Positions 1 to 9,178 of a stretch of 64,000 nt of DNA are shown here, piece by piece. The position numbers were made by a program, and so were the translations under genes. The stretch's first letter is position 1, and every line of letters starts with the position of its first letter. This DNA comes from JAJRRH01 sp047638815 (GTDB lineage: Bacteria; Bacteroidota; Bacteroidia; Flavobacteriales_D; JABDKJ01): the NCBI GenBank assembly GCA_047638815.1, contig JBLIMR010000002.1, forward strand, positions 1 to 64,000, read 5' to 3'. A model generated the notes under the pieces. That model was not told the origin of the DNA. It did not search any database and saw only the letters and a program-made list of their open reading frames with translations.

Positions 1-831
1 TTCACTATAAGCCACAATGTGAGAACATAATATGTCTCCATTGGATAATTTAAGAACGGAATATCTTGAGCTATTCAAGCCATTATCGTCACTAACAATT
101 TCAGCAATAAGGTTGCCACTATCGTCAGTAATAGTAATTACACCTTCGATATTCAGTGATCCCCCAAAACTTAAATCTTTGTTGCCACCTATTATGAATC
201 TATCATTCTTTTCGACAATGCTTTTGTTCCGATGGCTATAAGATTCAGACTCATGAGGTTGTAAAACTTTGGCCCAAATGGAGTCTCCCGATAAATCTAT
301 TTTTTGAATGAAAGACCCTCCCCCAAAATCACTAAAATCATCTTGATAATAGCCAATAATAACATAACCATCATCAACTTCAATAAACGAGTCGAAACCA
401 GAATCACCATGAAAATCGTACGTTTTCGTCCATAAGGTATCCAAATTGAGGTCGAACCGCATGACATAGGATTTACCCTGACCCCATTCTAATTTTGTCT
501 GAGTCAGTAAAAAGCCCGATTCATCTTGTAATTTAAGAAATGAAGTAGTAACACCCATGTATAGGTACTCGTTGGGATAATTAAAAGAATAAGTCTCCAA
601 ATCCACCAAATCACCTTCAAAATTATATTTGCGCAATTCCCATACTATATCTCCAGGTTCGGAATTAAGTCCAAATGTGTACCAGTAATCACCGATAACT
701 TCCACGTTGCCCATTATCTCAGCATGCTGATCGTCAGTAGTTCCGCTTATTTGACTGAAATATGAAAATTGTGCCATCCCCAACAGAGATGGTGCAAGAA
801 ACAATATAGTTATATAGAAATGTCGAAGCAT
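1..831 (-). CDS. Secreted beta-propeller-like protein, C-terminus cut by the window edge
   Basis: An open frame runs from an ATG at 831 to base 1 without a stop, giving 277 residues, so the C-terminal part lies outside the window. The first 21 residues (MLRHFYITILFLAPSLLGMAQ) form a clear signal peptide. The mature part is rich in aromatic and Asp/Gly residues and repeats phrases of the type DLNLDTLWTKTY and IDLSGDSIWAKV followed by a GYVIIGYY-like strand. That rhythm is typical of the Bacteroidota extracellular propeller proteins that usually end in a T9SS sorting domain, but the sorting domain is not visible here, so export by T9SS is inferred. No enzymatic motif is seen. The next gene upstream on this strand is 348 bp away, so it is probably transcribed on its own. 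Confidence 0.75.
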   Translation of the reverse strand, partial: MLRHFYITILFLAPSLLGMAQFSYFSQISGTTDDQHAEIMGNVEVIGDYWYTFGLNSEPGDIVWELRKYNFEGDLVDLETYSFNYPNEYLYMGVTTSFLKLQDESGFLLTQTKLEWGQGKSYVMRFDLNLDTLWTKTYDFHGDSGFDSFIEVDDGYVIIGYYQDDFSDFGGGSFIQKIDLSGDSIWAKVLQPHESESYSHRNKSIVEKNDRFIIGGNKDLSFGGSLNIEGVITITDDSGNLIAEIVSDDNGLNSSRYSVLKLSNGDILCSHIVAYSE

Positions 832-1179
832 TTTAATGTAATATTTCTAAAGTTTCTCTTTTAATGAAACCTTTGACTCCATGTAAATCTACAAAAGAAA
901 CCGTTAAATCATCGTCAAACAAGATATTAAGTACAGAGATCCCTTAATTTGGACTCTACCGGGGATTTGTGTTAATTATACTTTGAGTGGCTTAAAAGAA
1001 GCTGAAATAACTCACATTCATCAGTAAAGGAATGATTTAGCGTTGTAATATTTGAAGTTTGCTTTTAGTGTCTAATCGTTCGGTATCGGTCCTCCTTTCC
1101 AGATAGATGACTAACACAACTGTCACGTAGCTATTTCACATTTAGTATTAAGTTTTGGTGTTTTCAGAGACTAAAAAAC
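832..1179. other. Intergenic region, 348 bp
   Basis: This stretch separates the truncated secreted gene from the end of the LytTR regulator gene. It is AT-rich and has short frames only. I see no convincing TAnnTTTG promoter on the minus strand, no strong hairpin with a T-tract, and no RNA gene. It must contain the promoter of the truncated gene, but I cannot place it. Confidence 0.5.
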
Positions 1180-1935
1180 CTAAACCATATGTATTCTATT
1201 CGACAACTCACTTTTGTAAGAACCGCCAATTGGAATGACTTTTTTATCGTTTTCTAAAATAACATTCGGTTGCTCTATGGCTGCTATTTTATCCAGGTTA
1301 ATTATAAAAGATCTGTGTACTCGCATAAACTTCTCACTAGCCAATTTAGCTTCCATATCCTTCATGGTGCTATGTATGGTATATCGTGAGTCTAAGGTGT
1401 TAATTACCACATAATCCTTGAGGGCTTCTACAAAATATACATCATTCAAGCTAATTTTAAGAAGTCTTGAGTTAGATTTTACATAAATATGCTCAGCCTC
1501 TGACTTACCTCCCTCTGCTATAGAGTACAAAAGGTCACGTTCTTTTTTAACCTCTTCATCTTTTTTGTGTTTATAAAGGGCCATCTCTATAGTGGTGCTA
1601 ATATCAACTTCTTTAAAAGGTTTGATGATATATCCATTTGGCTCGGTAAGCTTAGCTTTCGCTAAAGTGCTTTCATCGGTATATGCCGTCAAATAAACTA
1701 TTGGCACTTGAATTTCTTTCTTAATAGCAGCGGCCGCTTCTATTCCTGTCATATCGCCCTTAAGCATAATGTCCATTAAAATGACATCTGGTCTCAATGA
1801 AAGCGCTAACTCAATCGCTTTCTCGCCCGTATCACCAGCGCCTACGACATTGTATCCCAATTTTTTTAGACTTTGTTGAATGTCAATTGAAACAATTTTT
1901 TCATCTTCAATTACTAGTACGTTCGCCTTTGCCAT
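1180..1935 (-). CDS. LytTR-family response regulator
   Basis: A two-domain response regulator of 251 residues. The N-terminal receiver domain (about 5-120) has the acidic pair E10/D11, phospho-acceptor D55 in LMDIML, T83 in YLTAYTD and K105 in IKPF, so it looks fully functional. After a charged linker, a LytTR DNA-binding domain occupies about 150-250, with the family's KDYVVINT and MRVHRSFIIN motifs. Such proteins bind pairs of direct repeats and activate transcription. Its gene starts only 2 bp after the stop of the PAS histidine kinase, so the two are almost certainly co-expressed partners. Target genes are unknown; the upstream MORN-protein gene in the same unit is the natural first candidate. 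Confidence 0.93.
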   Translation of the reverse strand: MAKANVLVIEDEKIVSIDIQQSLKKLGYNVVGAGDTGEKAIELALSLRPDVILMDIMLKGDMTGIEAAAAIKKEIQVPIVYLTAYTDESTLAKAKLTEPNGYIIKPFKEVDISTTIEMALYKHKKDEEVKKERDLLYSIAEGGKSEAEHIYVKSNSRLLKISLNDVYFVEALKDYVVINTLDSRYTIHSTMKDMEAKLASEKFMRVHRSFIINLDKIAAIEQPNVILENDKKVIPIGGSYKSELSNRIHMV

Positions 1936-1937
1936 AA

Positions 1938-3800
1938 TTAAGAATTTTTGATTTTATCAAAGTTAATTAAAAATTTCGAACCCTTATTGCTCTCAATTTC
2001 AATATTTCCATCCAATTGTTCTACTAAAATAAACACCAATTGAAGTCCTAGGGATTCAGATTTTTCTATATCAAAGTCATCTGGAAAACCAACACCATTA
2101 TCTTGTATCACTATTTTAACATTATCTCCATCCTCAGATATGTTCAATTTAATTTTCCCTTTCTGTCCATTGGGAAATGCGTATTTTAATGCGTTGGATA
2201 TCAATTCATTTAAAATTAGCCCGCAAGGTATTGCTTGGTCAATATTTAATTGCACATCGTCAACGTGAGAATCAAAATCCACTTTTCCTGGACTAATTGT
2301 ATATGATTGAATTAAGTTTCTTGTAAGGCTACTTATATAATCAGAAAAGTTAATGTATCTGAAGTTGTTGTTTATATATAAGCTCTCGTGAATAAAGCTC
2401 ATTGACTTTATTCTATTTTGACTTTCCATCAAAATACTCAAGGCATTTTCATCTTTCAAATACGAGGCTTGAAGGTTTAGTATGCTAGAAATTATCTGAA
2501 GATTGTTTTTAACACGATGATGGACTTCTTGTAAAAGAGTTTCTTTTTCTTTAAGAGATTCGCTAAGTTCGTTTGAGGCAAATTTCGTTTCTGTAACGTC
2601 AATCGCTATACAAGATATTTCAGAAACGACATCAACTTCATAACATATTGGGCTCATATAAATTTCTAAGTAAATGGACTTGTTGTTTATATCCTTACAA
2701 TGGATTTCAAACAACTGTTTTTTACTAGTGAGCGCCTTTTGGAAATTCTTATTAAACACCTTAATGGCTTCAGAATTATCCATAGCACTATCAAAATAAT
2801 CCACAAAATCAGAATTTATAGAAACAAGTCTGTTAAACCATCCACGCATGGCTATTTCAAATGACTTGTTACATGCGGTAACTTTTTTAGAGGCATCTAA
2901 ACTCCAAATAATTGCCGCTGAATTATTGAAAATAATATTATATCTAACTGTGTTTTTGTTTAGCTTACGTTGGGCTAGTTTTCTTTCTGTTACATCAATA
3001 CCAATTCCTGATACTTCAAGAATAGCTCCTTGCTCATCTATTAATGGGTTCAAATAGATTTCTTTATATTCTATTGAACCATCAATATATAAAAATTCAT
3101 ATTCAAAAAAAACAGTTTTACCCCGGAAGGCTTGCTTGTATTTTTCATTCCAACAAACGGTAACCGGCAACTCGTTTTTACTATGCTCAATTGTATTTAA
3201 TTCTACATTTAAAGCTGGCTTCTCGCTATATGTGTTTTCAAATACTTTAGTGTAATTTTGGTTGAAAGATGTTAGTGACAATGATTTATTTACACTCCAA
3301 ATCATATGAGTGCCACTATCAATAATCGCCTTCATTTTTAAGGCTTGTTTTTTAATTAAATTACTACTCTGTTCTTTGGTTTCGCTTAGTTCTTTTTTTG
3401 TTACTACATGATTAACAAATTCTTTCTTGTATGCTTTAGTGGTTGCAACAATAGCTTTTCTCTGTCCTGTTTCTAATGACCAATGAATGGTTAGGAGTAT
3501 AGACGACTTTTCTTCAATATTTACCTTTGTAAAGCTAGCTATGTAGTTTTTAAATTTTATAAACTGTACGCCTATATTCTCAAGCTGATTTAGAATGGAA
3601 TCCCTTTCATCGAGAAGGTTTATAACATTGTTACCTTCCTCTATGAATTTTTGTCCGTCATAATTAGATTTTAAAACAGATTTCAACCCTATATCTATAA
3701 GAAAAGATGGTAGGTTTATTCCACCTAATAGGTTTTTAAATGACTTATCTGAAATAACTGTTTTCACCGCAATGAGTTGTGACTTATTTGTACGATACAA
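1938..3800 (-). CDS. Soluble PAS sensor histidine kinase (HisKA_2 type)
   Basis: A 620-residue kinase with no signal peptide or membrane segment, so it is probably cytoplasmic. An uncharacterised N-terminal region (1-150) is followed by two PAS domains (about 155-275 and 285-410), each ending in the IDVTE-type motif of a PAC segment. The dimerisation domain has EVHHRVKNNLQII with phospho-acceptor histidine at 427/428, the HisKA_2 signature. The ATPase domain has LILNELISNAL near 527-537 and DNGVGF near 567-572. The start is uncertain: the frame opens with TTG at 3800, GTG at 3767 is an alternative, and no ATG lies near. It follows the MORN gene by 13 bp and precedes its likely regulator by 2 bp. 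Confidence 0.92.
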   Translation of the reverse strand: MYRTNKSQLIAVKTVISDKSFKNLLGGINLPSFLIDIGLKSVLKSNYDGQKFIEEGNNVINLLDERDSILNQLENIGVQFIKFKNYIASFTKVNIEEKSSILLTIHWSLETGQRKAIVATTKAYKKEFVNHVVTKKELSETKEQSSNLIKKQALKMKAIIDSGTHMIWSVNKSLSLTSFNQNYTKVFENTYSEKPALNVELNTIEHSKNELPVTVCWNEKYKQAFRGKTVFFEYEFLYIDGSIEYKEIYLNPLIDEQGAILEVSGIGIDVTERKLAQRKLNKNTVRYNIIFNNSAAIIWSLDASKKVTACNKSFEIAMRGWFNRLVSINSDFVDYFDSAMDNSEAIKVFNKNFQKALTSKKQLFEIHCKDINNKSIYLEIYMSPICYEVDVVSEISCIAIDVTETKFASNELSESLKEKETLLQEVHHRVKNNLQIISSILNLQASYLKDENALSILMESQNRIKSMSFIHESLYINNNFRYINFSDYISSLTRNLIQSYTISPGKVDFDSHVDDVQLNIDQAIPCGLILNELISNALKYAFPNGQKGKIKLNISEDGDNVKIVIQDNGVGFPDDFDIEKSESLGLQLVFILVEQLDGNIEIESNKGSKFLINFDKIKNS

Positions 3801-3813
3801 ATGATAAAAGGTT

Positions 3814-5355
3814 CTATTCCTGATCTAATTCTTTATAAGAAGGCTTAATCTTAACGCCTTCTAGTTTTATTTCTATACCGCTTTGATATTCAATAGATAA
3901 TATAACATCACCATTAATATTATATGTTTTCCAAACGCCATTTTTCACACCCGAGCTGTATTTTCCTTCTTCCTTTGTTCCGCCATCGTTATAAAAATAT
4001 TTATGTTTTCCTATTGCTAAACCTCTTTGATATTCACCCTTGAAACTCAATTTTCCGTTGTCATATTCATGAATCCACTCACCATCTCTTTCTCCTTCAA
4101 TGTACACTCCTATTTCCTTGTGATCACCAGAGTGTATATACCAGTTACCCTCTTTATAACCCTCCAAGTATTCACCTTGTCCAATGATGCTACCTGTATC
4201 ATCATACTCTATCGATTCACCTTCCTCTAATCCTTTTCTATAATTTTCATCTCTTCTCAGTTCAGAATTATTATAATACCACTGCCAGTTTCCTGTAGGT
4301 TTTCCTTTCCAATATTTACCAGATTGTGATTTTATACCATTGATATGATAAAAAACCCAATCTTCTACTCTTTTTCCTAACTCATAACTACCCTTTGCTT
4401 TTATATTGCCATTCGGAAAATACAGTTTCCATGGCCCGGAGAAATTTCCCTTCTTATCCACAATACCTTCAGCCACCATTATTCCATCTTCATAAACAAA
4501 TGACTTTACAATATTGCCATTTTCATCAAAATCCCTGTGAGTCCCATGTTTACTACCATCTTTATAACTACCTGATGATTTTACTTTTCCCCCTTTAAAA
4601 TATTCGTTTTTAATTTCTAGTATAACAGATTCTGGGGATTCCGTATCCAATACCCCATTTTTATAATTTTCTACGCTTGTCACAGCGCCATCTTCATCAA
4701 AACTTTTGAATAGCCCATATTTTTCACCATCAACATACACCCCTTCCCATTTTACAGTCTTATTATCGTAAAATTCTTTCCAAACTCCTTGTCTCCTATC
4801 AATTTTATCAAGTCTATTTATTTTATCAACCCTTTTTAAATAATCCTTTTCGTAGGTTAATATTAATATTATTCTTTGAGATTCAGAGTATTCATATCCT
4901 TTCCCTGATCTCAGCCCATTTACGTATGGAATTTCTTTCTTTAATTCACCTGTTGGATAATACTGAAAGTTAATACCTTCTTTTATATCTGATTTATATA
5001 TTTCAATTTCCGAAATTTTATCATTTTTATAGTTGATATATTCTCCATTCTTTTTACCCTCTTTATAGTTAATTACATATCTTAGATTTCCTATTTCATC
5101 ATAAAAATTCCAAGTACTATCAAGAAGAAAATTTAACCTATTTCCATCCGATTTTAATACACCATTTTCGAAGTAGGTTTTCCACATGAAATTAGGTACT
5201 CCATTGACCATAAATCCCTCACTTGAAACCTGCCCATTTTCGTATCTAAAAACCTTATAATCAGAACTATCAACCTGCGAATACACACTAAGGAATCCGG
5301 CCGCAAATAAGAGGATAAGGAATTTTTTTCGAATAACCAAGGATTTACTTTTCAT
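3814..5355 (-). CDS. Exported MORN-repeat protein
   Basis: A 513-residue protein with an N-terminal signal peptide (MKSKSLVIRKKFLILLFAAG, cleavage probably near VYSQ). The rest is a long run of imperfect repeats of about 22-24 residues of the form Y-x-NG-x-x-x-x-x-G-x-Y-x-x-G-x-x-x-G-x-W, the variant MORN repeat (YwqK-like) common in Bacteroidota. About sixteen or more copies can be followed by eye. Such repeats form extended beta-sheet rods, but a function is not established for this type. It is the first gene of a unit with a histidine kinase and LytTR regulator. As the kinase has no membrane domain, a direct periplasmic sensing role for this protein is speculative. Confidence 0.85.
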   Translation of the reverse strand: MKSKSLVIRKKFLILLFAAGFLSVYSQVDSSDYKVFRYENGQVSSEGFMVNGVPNFMWKTYFENGVLKSDGNRLNFLLDSTWNFYDEIGNLRYVINYKEGKKNGEYINYKNDKISEIEIYKSDIKEGINFQYYPTGELKKEIPYVNGLRSGKGYEYSESQRIILILTYEKDYLKRVDKINRLDKIDRRQGVWKEFYDNKTVKWEGVYVDGEKYGLFKSFDEDGAVTSVENYKNGVLDTESPESVILEIKNEYFKGGKVKSSGSYKDGSKHGTHRDFDENGNIVKSFVYEDGIMVAEGIVDKKGNFSGPWKLYFPNGNIKAKGSYELGKRVEDWVFYHINGIKSQSGKYWKGKPTGNWQWYYNNSELRRDENYRKGLEEGESIEYDDTGSIIGQGEYLEGYKEGNWYIHSGDHKEIGVYIEGERDGEWIHEYDNGKLSFKGEYQRGLAIGKHKYFYNDGGTKEEGKYSSGVKNGVWKTYNINGDVILSIEYQSGIEIKLEGVKIKPSYKELDQE

Positions 5356-5848
5356 GCTGTTTTTCTTAGTAGTATTAAATATATTAATAAAGTTTAAAAA
5401 TCTATTATTATTACTAGGTTGTTCATTGGATGTAAAACTTTTAATTTTTTTTACTCTTTAAGGAGTTTTCAAACAAATTGAATAGTTATACACTTTGTAT
5501 TGGTTCATCAAAAATCTGACCATCAATTGTATTAGATCTTTTCAACATCTGTGTGAATAATTAGATTATGAATAAATATTATATTCCTGAGGGTAAATTA
5601 CTGTTAAGATATATTTGTATTTTTATATGTGAAAACGAAGATACAATATTGCCTTGTTATTAATTATTTTTTTAAGAGAATACTAGATTAAGATTTCCAA
5701 ATTAATTACAAGTTAGTTATCACAAGTTTCACAGTTATTTTAATAATATAGGTTAAAAAGAAATTAATTTATATTACTGGTAATAAGTTAATTACAATAT
5801 AAATTTTAATAGGGTGTTAATACTAAGTATATAAATTCTTAATAAGTT
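5356..5848. other. AT-rich divergent intergenic region, 493 bp
   Basis: It separates the MORN/kinase/regulator unit (leftward) from rpiB (rightward) and must hold both promoters. A TATATTTG element at 5610-5617 matches the Bacteroidota -7 consensus TAnnTTTG on the plus strand, but it lies more than 230 bp before rpiB and has no TTG at the expected -33 spacing. The block before rpiB carries two copies of AATAAGTTA. No frame, tRNA or strong terminator is seen. Confidence 0.5.
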
Positions 5849-6301
5849 ATGGATAATAAATTAATTATTGGTTCGGACCATGCAGGCTTCGAACTCAAGG
5901 AAAAAGTAAAGAAATATCTACTTGAAAAGGGGTGGAAATTTACAGATGTAGGTACAACTTCTGAAGAAAGTACAGACTATCCTGATTATGCTCATTCCTT
6001 AGCCGAAAACATTAGTTTAGGTACTGATAGTATAGGTATATTAATATGTGGCAGCGCAAATGGAGTTAGTATTACAGCCAACAAACATATTGGAGTTAGA
6101 GCGGCAATTGCTTGGAATCAGGAAGTAGCTAAATTAGCTAGGGAACATAATGATGCAAATGTATTATCCCTGCCAGCTAGGTATATTAGTGAAAGTGATG
6201 CTATGGATATTGTTGATGTATTCTTAGAAACTGATTTTGAAGGAGGAAGACACGCAAGAAGAGTAAATAAGATAAATATAAAGGAAATTGAAAAGATATA
6301 G
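5849..6301 (+). CDS. rpiB: Ribose-5-phosphate isomerase B
   Basis: A 150-residue LacA/RpiB family sugar-phosphate isomerase, normal length for RpiB. It interconverts ribose 5-phosphate and ribulose 5-phosphate in the pentose phosphate pathway. The N-terminal IGSDHAGFELKE phosphate-binding motif is intact. The catalytic cysteine is in GILICGSANGVSITANKH, followed by the conserved VRAAIAW and EHNDANVLSLPAR segments. The C-terminus FEGGRHARRV is also typical. The ATG at 5849 gives the canonical start. Its last 14 bases overlap the start of the downstream peptidase gene, implying translational coupling. Confidence 0.95.
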   Translation: MDNKLIIGSDHAGFELKEKVKKYLLEKGWKFTDVGTTSEESTDYPDYAHSLAENISLGTDSIGILICGSANGVSITANKHIGVRAAIAWNQEVAKLAREHNDANVLSLPARYISESDAMDIVDVFLETDFEGGRHARRVNKINIKEIEKI

Positions 6302-7835
6302 TTACAGTGTTGTTTTAGTTTTTGTGAGCTTGATATCAGGAATGTTAAGTGGGCAAGAAATTAACCCATTAGCAATTAAGTATGCTAAAACTATCACAAA
6401 AGAGGACTTAAGTAGGCATTTGCATATTATATCTTCCGATGAATATGAAGGGAGGGAGACGGGGTTGAAAGGTCAAAAGATGACTGAAAAATATCTTACT
6501 ACTTATTACAAAAGTATTGGTATTACTGAATATAAAGATACTTATGTTCAGGGGTTTGAGGTAATTCTAAAGGATCAAGAAAGAGTGGAGATGGCTTTTA
6601 AGAAGAAGACATTTACATTCATAGATGATTTTTATTACTACCCTCCAGGAATTCAAGACACAACACTACAGGGTGAAGTTGTTTACGCAGGATATGGAAT
6701 TACAGACCCCGCTTATGACGATATCAGCACTTTAGATTTAACTAATAAAGTTGTTGTAATTAAAGATGGAGAACCATCCAATAACGGAATATATACAATT
6801 ACAGGCGAAGCAACAGCGGGTTCTTGGTCTGCAATGAGAGAGAAAAAAACAGCTTTACTGGAAAGTAAAGGAGCTTTGGCCGTACTTGTAATTAAAGAAA
6901 ATTACTCAGATAATATTGATCGATTAAAAAGTTATTTTTCTCATAAGTCTATGGATTTAGTAGACAATCTTAATAATGGAAATGATGGAATGCCATTGTT
7001 TTATATTTCATTGGAAACGGCAAAAAGAATATTGGGTAAAGGAAATTTTAAAAAGTGTGTTGATAGCCCTAAAGAATTATCAGGTTACACCAAAGGGAAA
7101 ACGGTAAGTATTGCATTTAAAAGAAATGATAACATAATGGAGACAACTAATGTTCTCGCATATATCCCTGGGTCTGACAAAAAGGATGAGGTTATTGTTA
7201 TTAGCGCTCATTATGATCATATTGGAGTGGAAGGGGATGAGGTGTATAACGGAGCGGACGATGATGGTTCTGGTACAGTTGCGGTAATGGAAATTGCTGA
7301 GGCGTTTCAGAAGGCTAAAATGGACGGGAATGGACCAAGAAGGAGTTTGTTATTTTTGAATGTGTCAGGAGAAGAAAAGGGATTATTAGGATCGGAATAT
7401 TATAGTGAAAACCCAGTGTTTCCATTGGAAAAAACGGTTGCCAACCTAAACATTGACATGATAGGAAGGGTTGATGACGCCCACCCAAACGACAGTGAAT
7501 ATGTGTATATAATTGGATCTAATATGTTGAGTCAGGATCTTCATGATGTCAACGAAGAAGCGCAAAAGAAATATTCAGACATTAAGTTAGACTATCGTTA
7601 CAACTCTAAAGAAGACCCCAATAAGTTTTATTATAGATCTGACCATTATAATTTTGCTAAAAACAACATTCCTGTGATTTTTTATTTTACTGGCGTACAT
7701 GAGGATTACCACAAACCAACAGATACTGTGGATAAGATAATGTTTGATAAACTAACGAGAATCACACAATTAATATATCATACCGCTTGGGATCTAGCAA
7801 ATAGAGACGAGAGAATAAAGCTAATAAACCCCTAG
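6288..7835 (+). CDS. Secreted M28-family zinc aminopeptidase
   Basis: A 515-residue metallopeptidase with a signal peptide (MKRYSYSVVLVFVSLISGML, cleavage near SGQ). The N-terminal half contains a PA-like insertion; the C-terminal M28 catalytic domain begins near 285. Predicted zinc ligands are H308 in SAHYDHIG, bridging D324 in NGADDDGSG, E363 after catalytic E362 in SGEEKGLLGSE, D390 in NIDMIGR, and a histidine near 475 in GVHEDYHKPTDT. The start is TTG at 6288 inside the end of rpiB; the next ATG would remove the signal peptide, so the TTG is preferred. It probably degrades peptides in the periplasm or outside the cell. It ends 1 bp from the convergent lipoprotein gene. Confidence 0.92.
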   Translation: MKRYSYSVVLVFVSLISGMLSGQEINPLAIKYAKTITKEDLSRHLHIISSDEYEGRETGLKGQKMTEKYLTTYYKSIGITEYKDTYVQGFEVILKDQERVEMAFKKKTFTFIDDFYYYPPGIQDTTLQGEVVYAGYGITDPAYDDISTLDLTNKVVVIKDGEPSNNGIYTITGEATAGSWSAMREKKTALLESKGALAVLVIKENYSDNIDRLKSYFSHKSMDLVDNLNNGNDGMPLFYISLETAKRILGKGNFKKCVDSPKELSGYTKGKTVSIAFKRNDNIMETTNVLAYIPGSDKKDEVIVISAHYDHIGVEGDEVYNGADDDGSGTVAVMEIAEAFQKAKMDGNGPRRSLLFLNVSGEEKGLLGSEYYSENPVFPLEKTVANLNIDMIGRVDDAHPNDSEYVYIIGSNMLSQDLHDVNEEAQKKYSDIKLDYRYNSKEDPNKFYYRSDHYNFAKNNIPVIFYFTGVHEDYHKPTDTVDKIMFDKLTRITQLIYHTAWDLANRDERIKLINP

Positions 7836-7836
7836 G

Positions 7837-9096
7837 CTATTCTTTAAGTAGAGTAGAAATAAACGAATCCATTTCTTTGGTATAGTTGGTGTAATAGTCA
7901 CCAGTACTAGGCCCATAAAACCCAGTGTGAATTTTTCGAACCACACCATTTTTGTCAATTATCATCGAGGTAGGAAACGAAATAATATCGTTTAACATCG
8001 GAAAGACTTTAACCGCCTCATTCTTACTTAGTTTACCACCAAGGTAAATAGAATAGGGCAGGCCTAGGCGCTCCTTAAATCTTGTCATCAGGTCAAATGC
8101 AAGATGTTCTTTTTCAAAACAGACCGGCACTATTTTGAGGCCGGCATCACTATACTTTTGATGTAGTTCTTTAAAGTAAATAGATTCATCTACGCAGTTT
8201 GGACACCAAGTCCCCATAATCTGAATAATACTCACCTTGTTTTCTAGGTTCATTTCACCAAGCGCTAATTCTTTATTGTCAACAGACCTAACCTTAACGT
8301 CTCTCCAGCTCTTATTGTTGATAATGTTGGTTATATCATTTGGGTCCCTTAATTCATAATCATTATTAGCCACTCCATTCCAAAGTCCTAAATAATGGTT
8401 TCCGGAATGAAATTTTCCGCCAGTTAGGCTGTCACCTTGCACCCTTGCTTTGAACAAAAAGAGGTGGGCCCCATCAAAACAACTTAATTTCAAACTATCG
8501 TTAATGATATTGCCATCCAGAAAACGATAATCACCAGTTTCAGTTAAGAATGTCCCCGCTATACCAGCGCCTTCTTGTGTGTGAAACACTCCAATAGCGT
8601 CATAAGAATCTTCTTTCTTTTCAGGGTTGAATGTTACTCTCCACCGATCCTTTAAACTTACAGCACGGTCCCCACCGGTAAAACGAGGTTTCTTGCCAGA
8701 CACAATCCGAACAGGGATTTTATAATCTGCAGATTTATTATAGTTTATCCAATAGCCTGTCAGGCTATCTTTCGAATGAATCTTGGTAAAAAACTTAGAG
8801 TTGAACAAAGGCATTTCAAAAATCATTGAGTCCTTGTCTAGCGTGATTTTCTCAATAAGTATTATTTCTTTCGCGTTAACAACGTTTGCCACAAGCAAAC
8901 CGGTCTCATTTAAAGCGAATTCAATATTTATTGGAATTTCATCTGACCCTATATCAAAGTATAACATCCAATCACCGAGCGACACAGTGGTTGGGTTAGT
9001 TTGTTTACTAACTGATTCTGGGGCCCCACAAGAGTTCCCAACAAAAGCAAGAGCAATTAGAAAAACGACACAGAAAAAACGACTATTACGTTTCAT
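7837..9096 (-). CDS. TlpA-like thioredoxin-fold lipoprotein
   Basis: A 419-residue predicted lipoprotein. The N-terminus has a hydrophobic signal ending in VGNSC, with lipidation predicted at C23. About 250 residues of beta-rich, family-specific sequence follow; this part resembles the substrate-binding N-terminal regions of Bacteroidota TlpA proteins. The C-terminal redoxin domain (about 265-419) carries the active-site motif GTWCPNC with C298 and C301, and a cis-Pro region in FPTSMIIDKNG. It probably performs disulfide reduction or exchange at the periplasmic face of a membrane. It is not in an operon: the ALDH terminator lies just upstream of its start, and its end meets the M28 peptidase tail to tail. 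Confidence 0.85.
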   Translation of the reverse strand: MKRNSRFFCVVFLIALAFVGNSCGAPESVSKQTNPTTVSLGDWMLYFDIGSDEIPINIEFALNETGLLVANVVNAKEIILIEKITLDKDSMIFEMPLFNSKFFTKIHSKDSLTGYWINYNKSADYKIPVRIVSGKKPRFTGGDRAVSLKDRWRVTFNPEKKEDSYDAIGVFHTQEGAGIAGTFLTETGDYRFLDGNIINDSLKLSCFDGAHLFLFKARVQGDSLTGGKFHSGNHYLGLWNGVANNDYELRDPNDITNIINNKSWRDVKVRSVDNKELALGEMNLENKVSIIQIMGTWCPNCVDESIYFKELHQKYSDAGLKIVPVCFEKEHLAFDLMTRFKERLGLPYSIYLGGKLSKNEAVKVFPMLNDIISFPTSMIIDKNGVVRKIHTGFYGPSTGDYYTNYTKEMDSFISTLLKE

Positions 9097-9116
9097 AGAA
9101 AGTAAAGTTAATAAAG

Positions 9117-9158
9117 TAAAAAGAATCCGAGGGTTAAAATATATTTACCCTCGGATTC
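9117..9158 (-). terminator. Intrinsic terminator of the aldehyde dehydrogenase gene
   Basis: A perfect 12-bp inverted repeat (GAATCCGAGGGT at 9123-9134 and its complement at 9147-9158) with a 12-nt AT loop is followed on the minus strand by five T residues. It begins about 20 nt after the ALDH stop codon and ends 20 nt before the TlpA-like lipoprotein start. Confidence 0.85.
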
Positions 9159-9178
9159 ACAATCTTTATTAGACTAAA

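Noticed and set aside
5610..5617. TATATTTG as the rpiB promoter
   Set aside because: It is over 230 bp from the start codon with no -33 TTG; in such AT-rich DNA the motif is expected by chance.
4454..7735. Two perfect DnaA-box sequences (TTATCCACA at 4454-4462 and its complement at 7727-7735)
   Set aside because: Both are single copies inside coding sequence, 3 kb apart. About half a match per 64 kb is expected by chance, and no cluster or AT-rich unwinding element is attached, so this is not an origin.
8783..9172. 129-codon plus-strand frame over the TlpA-like gene start
   Set aside because: It is antisense to a lipoprotein signal and N-terminal domain and crosses the ALDH terminator, so it is a shadow frame.
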